NCBI GenBank assembly: GCA_029202545.1
Contig: CP119311.1
Coordinates: forward strand, 2,666,001 to 2,730,000
Length of the DNA stretch: 64,000 bases
Direction: 5' to 3'
From: Candidatus Pseudobacter hemicellulosilyticus
GTDB taxonomy: Bacteria > Bacteroidota > Bacteroidia > Chitinophagales > Chitinophagaceae
The position numbers were made by a program, and so were the translations under genes. Below the pieces are notes generated by a model that was not told the DNA's origin, did not search any database, and worked only from the letters and a program-made list of their open reading frames with translations. This document shows, one piece after another, positions 44,401 through 54,100 of the stretch (positions are counted from its first letter, which is position 1; each line of letters opens with the position of its first letter).

Positions 44401-47400
44401 CCACTTTTGTGCTGGAAGACCGGGCCGATCTGCGGGCCATCAGGGAGGACGGACAACTGGCGACTGCCAGGTCTGCCAGGCGCCTGAAGGAGATCAACCT
44501 CTACAACAAAGCAGATTTTCTGGTTCGGGGAACCGATGCCACTCCGGTCAAGACGGTGCATTTTGAATATGACTATTCTCTGTGCCAGAACACGCCGGGC
44601 GCAGATGCCGGCAAACTGACCCTGCGAAAGATCTGGTTCACTTATAATGGTAACAGGAAAGCTAAACGTGGCGAGAATCCCTACGTCTTCAATTACAATG
44701 CACTCAATCCTGGTTATAATATCAAGTCCTATGATCGCTGGGGCAACTATAAAGACCCTCTGCAGAACCCGGGTTCACTGTCAGCCAAACTGATCAATAA
44801 CGCGGAATATCCTTATGCGCTGCAGGATAGCCTGCTGGCGGCACGTAATGCCGGCGCCTGGTCGCTGGACTCCATCCAGCTGCCGACAGGCGGCGCTATC
44901 AAAGTGCAGTATGAAAGCGATGATTATGCTTACGTGCAGCAGAAGCGCGCCATGCAACTTTTCAAGATCGTGGGATTGAATTCCGCTCCCGTGCTGCCCA
45001 CACTGACAAGCGCCGGACAGCTCTATGGAAAGAATGGCGATGATAACCTGTATATATTTATTAAAGTTCCCAAGGCGGTCAGCAATACGGCTGATCTGTA
45101 CCAGGCCTACCTGGCCGGTGTGGGTAAATTGTATTTCCGCTTATTCGTGGAGATGCCTAAGGACAATTACAGTAATGGCAATCTGCATGAATATGTTTCC
45201 TGTTATGCGGACCTGGAAGATAACAATGCATATGGTATCGTTAACGCCAGTACCATCTGGGTTAAAATAAAAGGCATTTCGCTTAAAGGCGCCAATGGGG
45301 GATCCTATAGCCCGCTGGTAAAAGCGGCATCCCAGTTCCTGCGCATGAACCTGCCTTCCAAAGCCTATCCCGGATCCGAAACGGCCGACCAGGTAGATCT
45401 GCGCGAAGCGGTCCAGATGATGGCTGGACTGGGTACCAATATCGTGGATATGTTCAAGTCTTTTGATCGGATCACCCGCGAGAACCAGTGGGTACGCTTT
45501 ATTGATACCAGCAAAAGCTTTGTGCGGCTGACCAATCCTTCCCTGAAAAAATATGGTGGCGGACACCGTGTAAAACGGGTACTGGTCTATGATAACTGGA
45601 ATACTATGACAGGGCAGCGTGCTGCGGTATACGGACAGGAATACAGCTATACCACCCGCAAAGAGATTGGCGGTAAAATGATGACCATCAGCAGCGGTGT
45701 GGCCAGCTATGAGCCCGGCATTGGTGGGGATGAGAATCCTTTCCACGAGCCGGTGGAATACATTGAAAAGGTTTCTGCGCTGGGACCCATTACCCTGGGT
45801 TATTCCGAGGAACCACTGGGCGAATCCTTTTTCCCGGCAGCAGGTGTGGGCTACAGTTCTGTAAGGACCCGTACCATTCATTATAAGAATAAGAAGTCGG
45901 CCAACGGATTCGAGGAAACCAATTTCTATACGGCTTATGATTATCCCGTGTATACCGACAGGACCCTGCTGGATGCCGATACCAAGAAACGCTTCCGGCC
46001 TGCTATTGGCAATTTCCTCCGGATCAATGCCCGGCACCATATCAATATTTCCCAGGGCTTCCGGATTGAACTGAATGATATGCATGGGAGGATCCGTTCC
46101 AAAGCCTATTATCCCGAAACGGATTCTCTCAATTATGTCTCTTATTCCGAATACTTCTACCGCAATGAGAACAACCTGGCTGAGCAGAAGCGCCTCTCCA
46201 ATACGGTAATGGTCATAAGGCCCGATGGCAGCATTGATACTGCTGCACTCATTGGCAAGGATGTGGAGCTGATGATGGATATGCGGGAAATGAAATCCGT
46301 TACCAATGGCTACAATGTGAACCTGAACACGGATATGTTCTCCATAGCCGGCATCCCGCCGGTATTCCTGCTGCCCAGCCTGCTTAACCTGGCACAGCGG
46401 GAAGAGAATATCTTCCGGTCGGTGGCTACTGTCAAGGTGATCCAGCGGTATGGTATCCTGGACAGCCTGGTGCAGGTAGACAAGGGCAGTAAGATCACTA
46501 CCCGCGATCTCCTGTACGATAGTGAAACGGGGGATGTGGTGATGACCCGGACCCAGAATGAATTCAATGATCCTGTCTTCAATTTCAATTACCCTTCCCA
46601 CTGGGCCTATGATGGCATGGGCGCCGCCTATAAAAATATTGATGTCCGTCTTGACAATGTCAATATCCGGGATGGCCGGATAGAGGGACTTACGCAAGCC
46701 ATGGACAACCTCTTTGCCAGTGGCGATGAGATACTGGTGGCCGGCAAGCAGCGCACAGGCGGCATTGCCTGCGATCCCTCAGAGCAGATCGCTACCTTCC
46801 CCAATCTCAACAAGATCTGGTGTATAGACAGTGCGGTGCTGCGGGAAGGTCCCCGGGCTATTTATTTCATTGACAGAAGAGGCAATCCCTATACGGGGCT
46901 GGGTGTATCCATGCGGGTGATCCGATCCGGCAGAAGGAATATGTTTGGTTCAGTAGGTTCTGTTACCAGCCTGGACAGCCTGGTCCGGAAAAATGAGAGC
47001 GGCCAGTATGTGCTGTCCATTGGTACGGAATCAAAGATCATAGCGGCTGCTTCCAATGAGTTCAGGCAGTACTGGAAGGTGGATGATATCAAGAATACCA
47101 GAATGCAGCGGGATTGCTCTGCTAAATGGCGCGGCACCGGTAACATGCGCTGTCTGAAAGATGTCAATGGCAAAAATACCGGTTACCAGGAGATGGAAAT
47201 GGTAGATGTGAATCCCTACAGTCAGACCCTGAATGATACCACCTGGATAAATGTTGGACTGAATTGTTACGAATGTACCCAGTCGGCCACCTGGGCCAAT
47301 ACAGCGCTTACCCGCTGTGCAGTGGACAGCCAGGGCAATAATACGGGCTGGCTGGAAGTGCAGCAGCAGGATACCAGCGCCTGCAGTGAGACCAGCGGCC

Positions 47401-49037
47401 AAAGCAGATGGGTGACCAAAGAACTGAAATGCGATAGTTGCCTGTTCACCCGGCAGTGGGTAGCTACCGGACAGGTACGCTGTGCTACCGATGCCAATGG
47501 CAATAAGACCGGTTACCAGGAAATACAATTCATAGATACCAGTTTTTGCGGACGGGATAACCTGATGTGGGCTGCCGGCCCGCTGAACTGTTCCGCCTGT
47601 GCGCCGCTGCCGGGCTGGAAAGCTACGGGACAGGTGCGCTGTGCAAAAGATGCCAATAGTATCAACACCGGTTACCAGGAAAGAGAAGAACTGGATACCA
47701 CGCTTTGCGGCAATAGTCAGAAACGTTGGGTATCCCTGGGACTTAACTGTACTGAATGCAGTGTTCCCGAAAACTGGAAAGCTACCGGGGTGGTCCGCTG
47801 TGTAAAAGATGCTAATAACAACAATACCGGTTACCAGGAAAGAGAGGAAAGGGATAGTTCTGTTTGTGGCAATAATGCTGTGCGATGGGTAAGTATAGGG
47901 CTTAATTGTGCCACCTGTACGCAACAGCCTGGCTGGAAGGCTACCGGCAATGTGCATTGCCAACAGGATGCCAATGGCAACTATACGGGGTATCAGGAGA
48001 GAGAAGAAAGGGATACCACCGTTTGCGGTTCAGGAGCAATCCGCTGGGTAGTGACAGGATACAATTGTATGAATTGTACTCAGACAGCTGGCTGGAAGGT
48101 TACCGGCAATGTACGTTGTGTGAAGGATGCGGCTGGTAACAATACAGGTTACCAGGAGAGAGAGGAAAGGGATACCACGCATTGTAATAGTGATTCTCTC
48201 AGGTGGGTATCGGATGGGCAGGTTTGCGCCAATTGTCCGAAGCCACAGTTATGGCAGTCAACGGGCCAGTTCAGGTGTTTGAAAGATGCCAATAATCACA
48301 ATACAGGGCAACGGGAACGGGAAGAGCGGAATATGGAGCCCTGCAGCCTCAATCCCAATGCAACACGCTGGCTGTCTGATGGGGAAAACTGCTACTCTTG
48401 CCCAACCCAGGCAAATGTATGGGTCAATGTTGGCGAACCTTATTGTTTTAGTGTAAAACAACAAAGATCAGGGTACCTGGTCCAGCCACAGGTAAATATA
48501 TCTACCTGCAGTGACTCCGCTGGTCAAACGAGGGATTTGTATATACTGCGTTGTGATCTATGCCCGGTACTTAATGAAAACTGCCCCTGCAACCCTGAAG
48601 AATGCCGGGATGAGGATGGCAAGAAATGTATCAATGGTGTTTGTGTGTCCGGGGTCTGGACATGTTACCTCAGCCAGGAAGTTGGGCCAATGTACTGGAA
48701 TACCCATTGGAGGTGGAAATTCCCTGATGGTACCTGGTCTGAATACGTCAATATGAACTACACTGATTATGAGTGTGGCTATGTGCCGGTAGTATTCCCG
48801 CCGGATGGACGAATGTCCAGGGATACCACGCTGCCTTCCAAGGATACTACGATGCCGGCAAATGTAAACTTAGGCCAATCATCAGTGTCCGATATTCCTG
48901 AGTTGAATGAGGGGGCAACAACTGCTGAAGACAGGTTCTACCGCTCTGTGCTGCCTGCAGCCAAATACATTGAGTATCAAAAACGCCTGAATACGCAATT
49001 AAGAAACAATCGCGGTGGCGCCTCAGTGGCAGAATAA
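41439..49037 (+). CDS. Giant PA14-domain surface protein with nine Cys-rich tandem repeats
   Basis: A 2532-residue protein with an N-terminal hydrophobic signal (AIAWFFTAVIYLELVLLPA). A segment typical of large Bacteroidota surface proteins follows at about 110-170 (LFSGDFSYNIPLMDVGGYP, QEASWVGLGWNINPG). A PA14 domain (about 649-788; VTGTYNFYCQRDDGARLFLNG, WDGKSTKD) usually binds glycans. Nine tandem repeats of about 53 residues (about 1890-2378) follow, each of the type W.ATG.VRC..DANGN.TGYQE.E..DT..CG...RWV..G.NC..C. A Cys-rich tail (CPCNPEECRDEDG) and a short end complete it. There is no RHS core or toxin tip. It probably serves as a long surface filament or receptor partner of the RHS protein (inference). 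Confidence 0.78.
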   Translation: MLVLLARYPKAIAWFFTAVIYLELVLLPADSKAETGRPYRSSVYAASRLPLLKSWPSVENSVAGRAAASEWAAQEETAADPAAAVDAAEAPVIGGPGQPEMSAFSSVNANNMVDLFSGDFSYNIPLMDVGGYPIGISYRAGISMDQEASWVGLGWNINPGTVSRNLRGLPDDFKGDTILRTLNIKENKTVGVTAGADLEIAGWPTVNKMGDTAFSKIGFGISNSIGVTYNNYRGYGIEHHVNPSISAGVAGSGKLTGGLSIANSSMDGLTLIPSVSFGGRLSQAKENETTYGGSVSLSLPYSSRSGLKSLQLSAGLRQYHTDVKNQEKNTGSGFSRSVISFAVPSFTPGISIPYTSRQFSFTGKIGADVKYSNYSVFISGYVAKQTIQPEDRTIAKPAYGYLHYQDGTPNREALLDFNREKELAYREKPAMPHIAIPSYTYDAFSITGEGTGGMFRAYRGDIGFVYDHSMRTKDGSDAISVDIGVGDIAHGGIDLNINRAVTEQGPWLNFNPLKQVVDFKKSTRSFEAAYFRNPGEKTINDKAFYEALGGDDLVTVELYQAGKGVDMRTTNYLARYKQQRKTGRSLLTAQNAIKQERDKRTQVISYLTAEEADEGALSRYIENYSMNVFDARICGGALAPDDLAGKGLIVGYYYNKDVMAPAVYVSPELWHLGFPSTEAVPLNAPIENKEVFSMKYTGRLKAPVTGTYNFYCQRDDGARLFLNGLKVLDAWDGKSTKDHPVTGTVNLVAGEFYEIQVDYYDIRKQAHMLMDWSYPGTTRQAIPRAFLYAPAVDTFTIKKSNSETVLVVKEKRMKAFRKRDHISQITVLNNDGRRYIYGIPVYNLKQKEATFAVNGRQYGMRDSGIVTYQHGKDNTPDNEQGKDHYFSSEEVPAYAHSFLLTGIVSPDYSDITGNGISDDDIGDAVKFNYTRICGLYNPYQWRVPSIPGPTATFNEGLRTDYRDDKGNYVYGEKELWYMHSIESKTMVATFVLEDRADLRAIREDGQLATARSARRLKEINLYNKADFLVRGTDATPVKTVHFEYDYSLCQNTPGADAGKLTLRKIWFTYNGNRKAKRGENPYVFNYNALNPGYNIKSYDRWGNYKDPLQNPGSLSAKLINNAEYPYALQDSLLAARNAGAWSLDSIQLPTGGAIKVQYESDDYAYVQQKRAMQLFKIVGLNSAPVLPTLTSAGQLYGKNGDDNLYIFIKVPKAVSNTADLYQAYLAGVGKLYFRLFVEMPKDNYSNGNLHEYVSCYADLEDNNAYGIVNASTIWVKIKGISLKGANGGSYSPLVKAASQFLRMNLPSKAYPGSETADQVDLREAVQMMAGLGTNIVDMFKSFDRITRENQWVRFIDTSKSFVRLTNPSLKKYGGGHRVKRVLVYDNWNTMTGQRAAVYGQEYSYTTRKEIGGKMMTISSGVASYEPGIGGDENPFHEPVEYIEKVSALGPITLGYSEEPLGESFFPAAGVGYSSVRTRTIHYKNKKSANGFEETNFYTAYDYPVYTDRTLLDADTKKRFRPAIGNFLRINARHHINISQGFRIELNDMHGRIRSKAYYPETDSLNYVSYSEYFYRNENNLAEQKRLSNTVMVIRPDGSIDTAALIGKDVELMMDMREMKSVTNGYNVNLNTDMFSIAGIPPVFLLPSLLNLAQREENIFRSVATVKVIQRYGILDSLVQVDKGSKITTRDLLYDSETGDVVMTRTQNEFNDPVFNFNYPSHWAYDGMGAAYKNIDVRLDNVNIRDGRIEGLTQAMDNLFASGDEILVAGKQRTGGIACDPSEQIATFPNLNKIWCIDSAVLREGPRAIYFIDRRGNPYTGLGVSMRVIRSGRRNMFGSVGSVTSLDSLVRKNESGQYVLSIGTESKIIAAASNEFRQYWKVDDIKNTRMQRDCSAKWRGTGNMRCLKDVNGKNTGYQEMEMVDVNPYSQTLNDTTWINVGLNCYECTQSATWANTALTRCAVDSQGNNTGWLEVQQQDTSACSETSGQSRWVTKELKCDSCLFTRQWVATGQVRCATDANGNKTGYQEIQFIDTSFCGRDNLMWAAGPLNCSACAPLPGWKATGQVRCAKDANSINTGYQEREELDTTLCGNSQKRWVSLGLNCTECSVPENWKATGVVRCVKDANNNNTGYQEREERDSSVCGNNAVRWVSIGLNCATCTQQPGWKATGNVHCQQDANGNYTGYQEREERDTTVCGSGAIRWVVTGYNCMNCTQTAGWKVTGNVRCVKDAAGNNTGYQEREERDTTHCNSDSLRWVSDGQVCANCPKPQLWQSTGQFRCLKDANNHNTGQREREERNMEPCSLNPNATRWLSDGENCYSCPTQANVWVNVGEPYCFSVKQQRSGYLVQPQVNISTCSDSAGQTRDLYILRCDLCPVLNENCPCNPEECRDEDGKKCINGVCVSGVWTCYLSQEVGPMYWNTHWRWKFPDGTWSEYVNMNYTDYECGYVPVVFPPDGRMSRDTTLPSKDTTMPANVNLGQSSVSDIPELNEGATTAEDRFYRSVLPAAKYIEYQKRLNTQLRNNRGGASVAE
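47113..48570 (+). repeat. Tandem Cys-rich 53-residue repeats (nine copies)
   Basis: The period is about 159 bases. The middle copies are closest to each other; first and last are most divergent. Each has a ...RC... , ...CG... and ...NC..C pattern, so up to four cysteines that may form disulfides. The array makes this stretch prone to recombination and to collapse in short-read assembly. Confidence 0.85.
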
Positions 49038-49067
49038 AAAAGGTTTTTACAAAGTAAACAGTCAATT

Positions 49068-50369
49068 ATGCTGAAACATATTATAGGTCGTTTGCTGCTA
49101 CTGTCCCTTGCGGCAGTTATTTCGCAGGAACTATACGCCCAGCCCGGAACGCCTGGTGGTGGCCTGCCTGGTTCACCAGGTGGTAATCCAGGAACACCAC
49201 CTGTGCTTTGTGATGAGATCATCACTTCCAGGTCCTGCAGGAGCATTATCACTGATACCGCTTTCAATCCATATGTTACCGGGGTGCTGGGCGCCTGGCG
49301 AAGCAATAAGGCCTACACTTATTATGCCCGGCGGAAAGAGTCAGATCCTTCTGTAGCTACTAATATTCGCAGGGACGGGACCTTCAATGATTATACCGCC
49401 TTCTGGAAATTCCAGCAGGCTGTATTGAAACCGCAGCAGGATACCAGCAGGTGGGTATGGAACAGCGAGCTGACCCTGTTGAACAGGAAGGGTTTGGAAG
49501 TGGAGAACCGGGATCCGCTGGGCAGGTATAATGCAGGCCTCTATGGCTATGGACTCAGTCTACCGGTGGCAGTGGTCCAGAACAGCCGCTACCGGGAATC
49601 CGCCTTTGAAGGATTTGAGGATTACGATTTCCAGCTGCTGCTTTGTGATACCAGCTGTGAAAGTATACGGCATTTCAATATCAATGAGTACCGGAATGAT
49701 ATTGTTACTACAGAAAAGCACAGCGGGAAAAGCAGCCTGCGGATAGAGGCTTCCGAAGACGCATCTTTTAATTTCCCGGTATTACCGGCTGATGAAGACG
49801 ATGTGCTGCCGCCGCTGGTGTTCTCCCTCAAACCCAGTGAATGCAATCAGCCTTCTTTGGACAATATCAAGATCTCCAACCAGATCCTGCTGCCCACCTT
49901 TACGCCGGTTCGGGGAACCAAAATGCTCATCAGCGCCTGGGTCAAGGAAGAACAGGACTGCAAGTGTGCCGGCTATACCAATAGCCGGATTGTGCTGTTC
50001 ATGCAGCGTATTGCAGGCAATACGGTAGAGCTGGTATTCACGCCCAAAGGCAATATCATTGATGGCTGGCAGCGCTTTGAAGGGGAGTTTGCCCTGCCAG
50101 AAGACGGAACGGGCCTCACCGTCAGCCTGCAGTCAACCGGCAATAGCGTGGTATACTTCGATGACCTGCGGATCCATCCTTACCATGCCAATATGAGATC
50201 CTTTGTGTTCCATCCGGTGAAACTGCGCCTGATGGCCGAGCTGGATGAGAACAATTACGCCAGCTTTTATGAATATGATGAGGAAGGCACTCTTGTAAGG
50301 CTCAAAAAGGAGACCGAACGGGGTATTAAAACCATCCAGGAAACCAGAAGCGCCCTGCTGAAACAATAA
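49068..50369 (+). CDS. Secreted RHS-associated protein
   Basis: A 433-residue protein with a signal peptide (RLLLLSLAAVISQELYAQP), a Gly/Pro linker (about 26-45), then a beta-sandwich, carbohydrate-binding-like region (about 190-370; EKHSGKSSLRIE ... VYFDDLRIHPYHANM). The last about 60 residues (VKLRLMAELDENNYASFYEYDEEGTLVRLKKETERGIKT) resemble the YD-repeat-like ends often found in large Bacteroidota RHS proteins. So it looks like a stand-alone version of a segment elsewhere fused into those proteins. Spaced 31 bases from the giant PA14 gene and 11 bases from the next. Confidence 0.7.
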   Translation: MLKHIIGRLLLLSLAAVISQELYAQPGTPGGGLPGSPGGNPGTPPVLCDEIITSRSCRSIITDTAFNPYVTGVLGAWRSNKAYTYYARRKESDPSVATNIRRDGTFNDYTAFWKFQQAVLKPQQDTSRWVWNSELTLLNRKGLEVENRDPLGRYNAGLYGYGLSLPVAVVQNSRYRESAFEGFEDYDFQLLLCDTSCESIRHFNINEYRNDIVTTEKHSGKSSLRIEASEDASFNFPVLPADEDDVLPPLVFSLKPSECNQPSLDNIKISNQILLPTFTPVRGTKMLISAWVKEEQDCKCAGYTNSRIVLFMQRIAGNTVELVFTPKGNIIDGWQRFEGEFALPEDGTGLTVSLQSTGNSVVYFDDLRIHPYHANMRSFVFHPVKLRLMAELDENNYASFYEYDEEGTLVRLKKETERGIKTIQETRSALLKQ

Positions 50370-50379
50370 GCTTATTACC

Positions 50380-51123
50380 ATGAAAAAGATAACCCTTTTC
50401 CTGCTGCTGATGAGTGCTGTACTGACGGGCATTGCCCAGCCGGCCAAATCCTCTTTCCTGGAATCACTCCGGCAAATGCAGGATGCATACCGGCAGCCTG
50501 AATACCTCAGTTTTGATATTCTGTACAGGTATGCGCCGGCAGACCAGCCGGACCAGTTTGAGGATTCCATATCCGGCAATGCACGGATCAACAGGAACCG
50601 TTTCTGGTATTCCCTGGATAATACGGAGTCTGTCAATAGCGGCGATCTGGAGATCATGGTATTCAGGGAAGATAAGATCGTGTATCTCCGGAAACCGGTT
50701 GCCCGGGAAACACAGGCTGGCGGCCTGCAGTGGATTGCCCTGCTGGATAGCGCACTTTCCGCCAACATGCATACCGGCTTCCAGGTGAATGAGCAGCCTG
50801 ACTGCCTGCAGCTGGTCATGGAGTTTGCGCCGGATCAGAGTTGCCGGCGGATTGAATACCTGGTTGACAGGAAGACTGGCTGGCTCCGCAAAATGATCAG
50901 CATAGTAAAAGCGGATCAGTTATATGATCCTTCGGTAAGATCGGCCATTGACAGTGATCAGACCTATGCCGTAGTGGAAACCATTTTTTCAAATTACAGC
51001 ACGGTGGTATTCGATACGCAGGTGCTGGACAGTCAGCATTATGTCCGGAAATCCGGCGACCGCTATGTATGTGTGGGTGAGTATGAACAGTACAGCGTAT
51101 TCCTTGGTTCGGCTGGCTTATAG
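50380..51123 (+). CDS. Secreted protein of unknown function
   Basis: A 247-residue protein with a signal peptide (KKITLFLLLMSAVLTGIAQP). The body alternates short strands and charged turns (LSFDILYRYAPADQPDQFEDSI, DLEIMVFREDKIVYLRKPV) and is compatible with a LolA-like half-barrel, but I cannot assign it. Position between the RHS-associated proteins suggests a helper in export or folding of the giants. Confidence 0.6.
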   Translation: MKKITLFLLLMSAVLTGIAQPAKSSFLESLRQMQDAYRQPEYLSFDILYRYAPADQPDQFEDSISGNARINRNRFWYSLDNTESVNSGDLEIMVFREDKIVYLRKPVARETQAGGLQWIALLDSALSANMHTGFQVNEQPDCLQLVMEFAPDQSCRRIEYLVDRKTGWLRKMISIVKADQLYDPSVRSAIDSDQTYAVVETIFSNYSTVVFDTQVLDSQHYVRKSGDRYVCVGEYEQYSVFLGSAGL

Positions 51124-51178
51124 GACAGGTTGGTTCAAACATTGTTATTCGTAGTTGCTTTTAGCTAATTCGTAATAT

Positions 51179-54100
51179 ATGAGAAAGTATTTTCAATGGT
51201 TTGCAGGTTTGCTCTTCATCTTTTCTTCGCTGGCAGCACAGGCCGGTATTGATGTGCCTGTGGTCAAAGTGCTGGATGGCAGCCTTGGTCAGCTGAAAAA
51301 GGATTCAGTGGTACTGGTAGAGGATGCCAAGTTCTTCAATGCCGCAGACACCATGCTGATCAGGCCATATACTGTCAGGAACAGGATATCCCTGGAGATC
51401 AATGAAGACCTGCCGATGGCATTGCCCACATCGTTTTCTGTAACGGTACGGCTGCGGATCACCTATACCAATGCCAACAATACGCTGACCTCAGTTGACA
51501 GGGATTTCTCTGTCAATTACGATCCCAATGGCAACTACGGGAATAAGAATGTCTGGTTTTTCGACAATGCCTACCGGGTAGAAGCCAAAGTGCTGAGCAT
51601 CGACAGCGGCTCTGTGAACTGGAATGTCACCAGGGTTCTGAAAGTGGTGAACCAGCTGCAAAGCTTTCCACGCTATAAATGGGATTGCTCGGTCAATGCC
51701 GTTAAAGCGATCCATAGAGATGAGAATATTATGGCCGGTACAGGCCTTGATGAACTGCCCGTGAACTGGGCGCCATCTATTGGCGCCGATGAATATGACC
51801 TGGAATGGACCTATGTGGATTCTGCCGCACTGGCTAATGGGTTGTATGGTAATCCGGCCAATCCTGACCGGAACCTGATCTTCCAGGACAATGCCACCCG
51901 GGTGACCATAACGGCCAGCACTTACCGCATACCTTTATTTTATGATAGCCGGGGACGGCTGTTTTACCGGGTACGTGCTGTTCAGTGGGCAGCAGGTAAT
52001 GGACAGACAGGCGGCCGTTTTGAAGCCAACTGGAGCTCTCAGTATACCACCGACGACAATTTTGAATACATGGGCCATGAGGCCATGCTGAACTGGCAGG
52101 TGACCACTTCCTTTGCCGAGGAAGGAAAACGCAAGACCGTGATGCAGTATTTTGACGGCAGCCTGCGCGGCCGGCAGACGGTGACCAAGGACAATACTAA
52201 CAACAGGACCGTGGTGGCCGAAAGCATGTATGATTACCAGGGGCGCCCGGTGATCCAGGTACTGCCTGCTCCCACGCTGAAGGATGTCATTTCCTATACA
52301 AGGAATTTTAACCGGGGCATTGACCGGAACGACTATGATAAAAGCCTGTACGATACCCTGGCCAACCCTTCGCTCTACTGCAACCTGGAAGGAGTGGCCA
52401 TGGATACCACCAGCGGGGCATCCCGGTATTATTCTGCGGCCAACGATTCCGCGGCTTCAGAAGACCCGCGATACCGCTATATTCCCGATGCGGAAAAATT
52501 CCCTTTTACTGAAATAGAGTATACCCAGGACAATACCGGCCGGGTGAGCAAGCAGAGTGGGGTAGGCTACCGTTTCCGCATGGGCAGTGGTCATGAAACG
52601 AGGTATTTCTATTCTACCCCTGATCAGCGGGAGCTGGATGCGTTGTTTGGAACTGAGGTAGGAGATAAATCACATTATTTTAAGAATGCTGTACGGGATG
52701 CCAACGGGCAATACAGTATCAGCTATGTGGATATGAGGGGGCGAACCATAGCTACAGCGCTGGCGGGCGTGCTGCCGGATAGTGCAAAGCTGGACAAGTT
52801 ATCCGGTAATGTAGAAGCCACGCGCATTGAGTCCCTGGCGGATTCCGCTTCTGTAGTCATAAGGGACCTGGTAATGGAGAACAAAAAATCCTTGCTCGTT
52901 ACCACGGACGGGGATCACTATTTTTCCTATAAGCTTGATCCGCAGACATTGCAGCTGGAAGGCTGCAATACGGAAACATTTTGCTATGATTGCCTCTATG
53001 ATCTGCAGATCACTATAACAGATGATTGCAATAACCAGAAGCTGGGTGGTGCGCCTTTTGATACGCTGATCCATAATTTCTCACTGGCAGCTATTGACAC
53101 CACCTGTGAGACCGGCAATGGCTTTGAGCTTTCTTTTGTAAAATTCCTGAAGGAAGGAAATTACGAGATCACCAAAAAGCTGTCGGTCAGCCGGGCTGCC
53201 CTGGATCATTACAGGGATAGCGTATTCCTTGCCCGGAATACCTGCCGGGACCTGGAATCCTTTGTTAAGGAGCAGCGGGAGCTGCTGGCCATTGATCAGG
53301 AGTGCCAGCCTACCTGTGCCAGCTGTTTGGTTAACCTGGGTACCTGGGAACAGTTCTGGGGCCGTTATCGTGAGCAGATAGGCATTGCTGATGCAGATAC
53401 TGCCAGCTACGTTACTGCTGCGCGGACCGCTTATGAGGCGGCAGAAGTGAGCTGCAGGGAATTGTGCGGCCAGCAGACAGAGTATGATGATATTGAACAG
53501 CTGATGCTGTCGGACATGACACCTTCTTCCGGGCAATATGCCAATATTGAACATCCGGATGCAAAGTATTCTATCTTCTCACAGACCAATGAAATTTACG
53601 GCTATCAGACTGTCGGTGGATATAAGGATGAAGAGGGCAATACCGAGCTGGTATATGATGATGCTACCAATAGCCCGGTACCGCCCCAGCAGCTGGAAAA
53701 GGATCAGTTTGCCGGCAAGTTCAAATCGAGCTGGGCTAAAGCGCTGCTGCCCAAACACCCGGAATACTGCAAGCTGGAAAGCTATAGATCGCTGCGGTCC
53801 AGCCTGGAATGGGACAGGCGATTTGAGGCAATCGATACTTATGCGGAAGCCAAGGCCAAAGGATACCTCAACCCAACAGGTGGAACCGGCAGTCCCTATT
53901 CCTATTTTACGGGTTCAGGTACTATAGACCAGGATGCTTTGTTCCAGCTGATCCCTGCTGCTAAAGGGGCCATTGAGCCCAAACTGCTTCAGTATAGGGT
54001 ATTTGAGGGACAGACCTTCACGATCTGGGGCGGCGCTGCCATCGGCACTGCCTGTGCGGATGCTACCAATGCGGCCTGTGTTGCCAGGTTCAGTTCCGGT

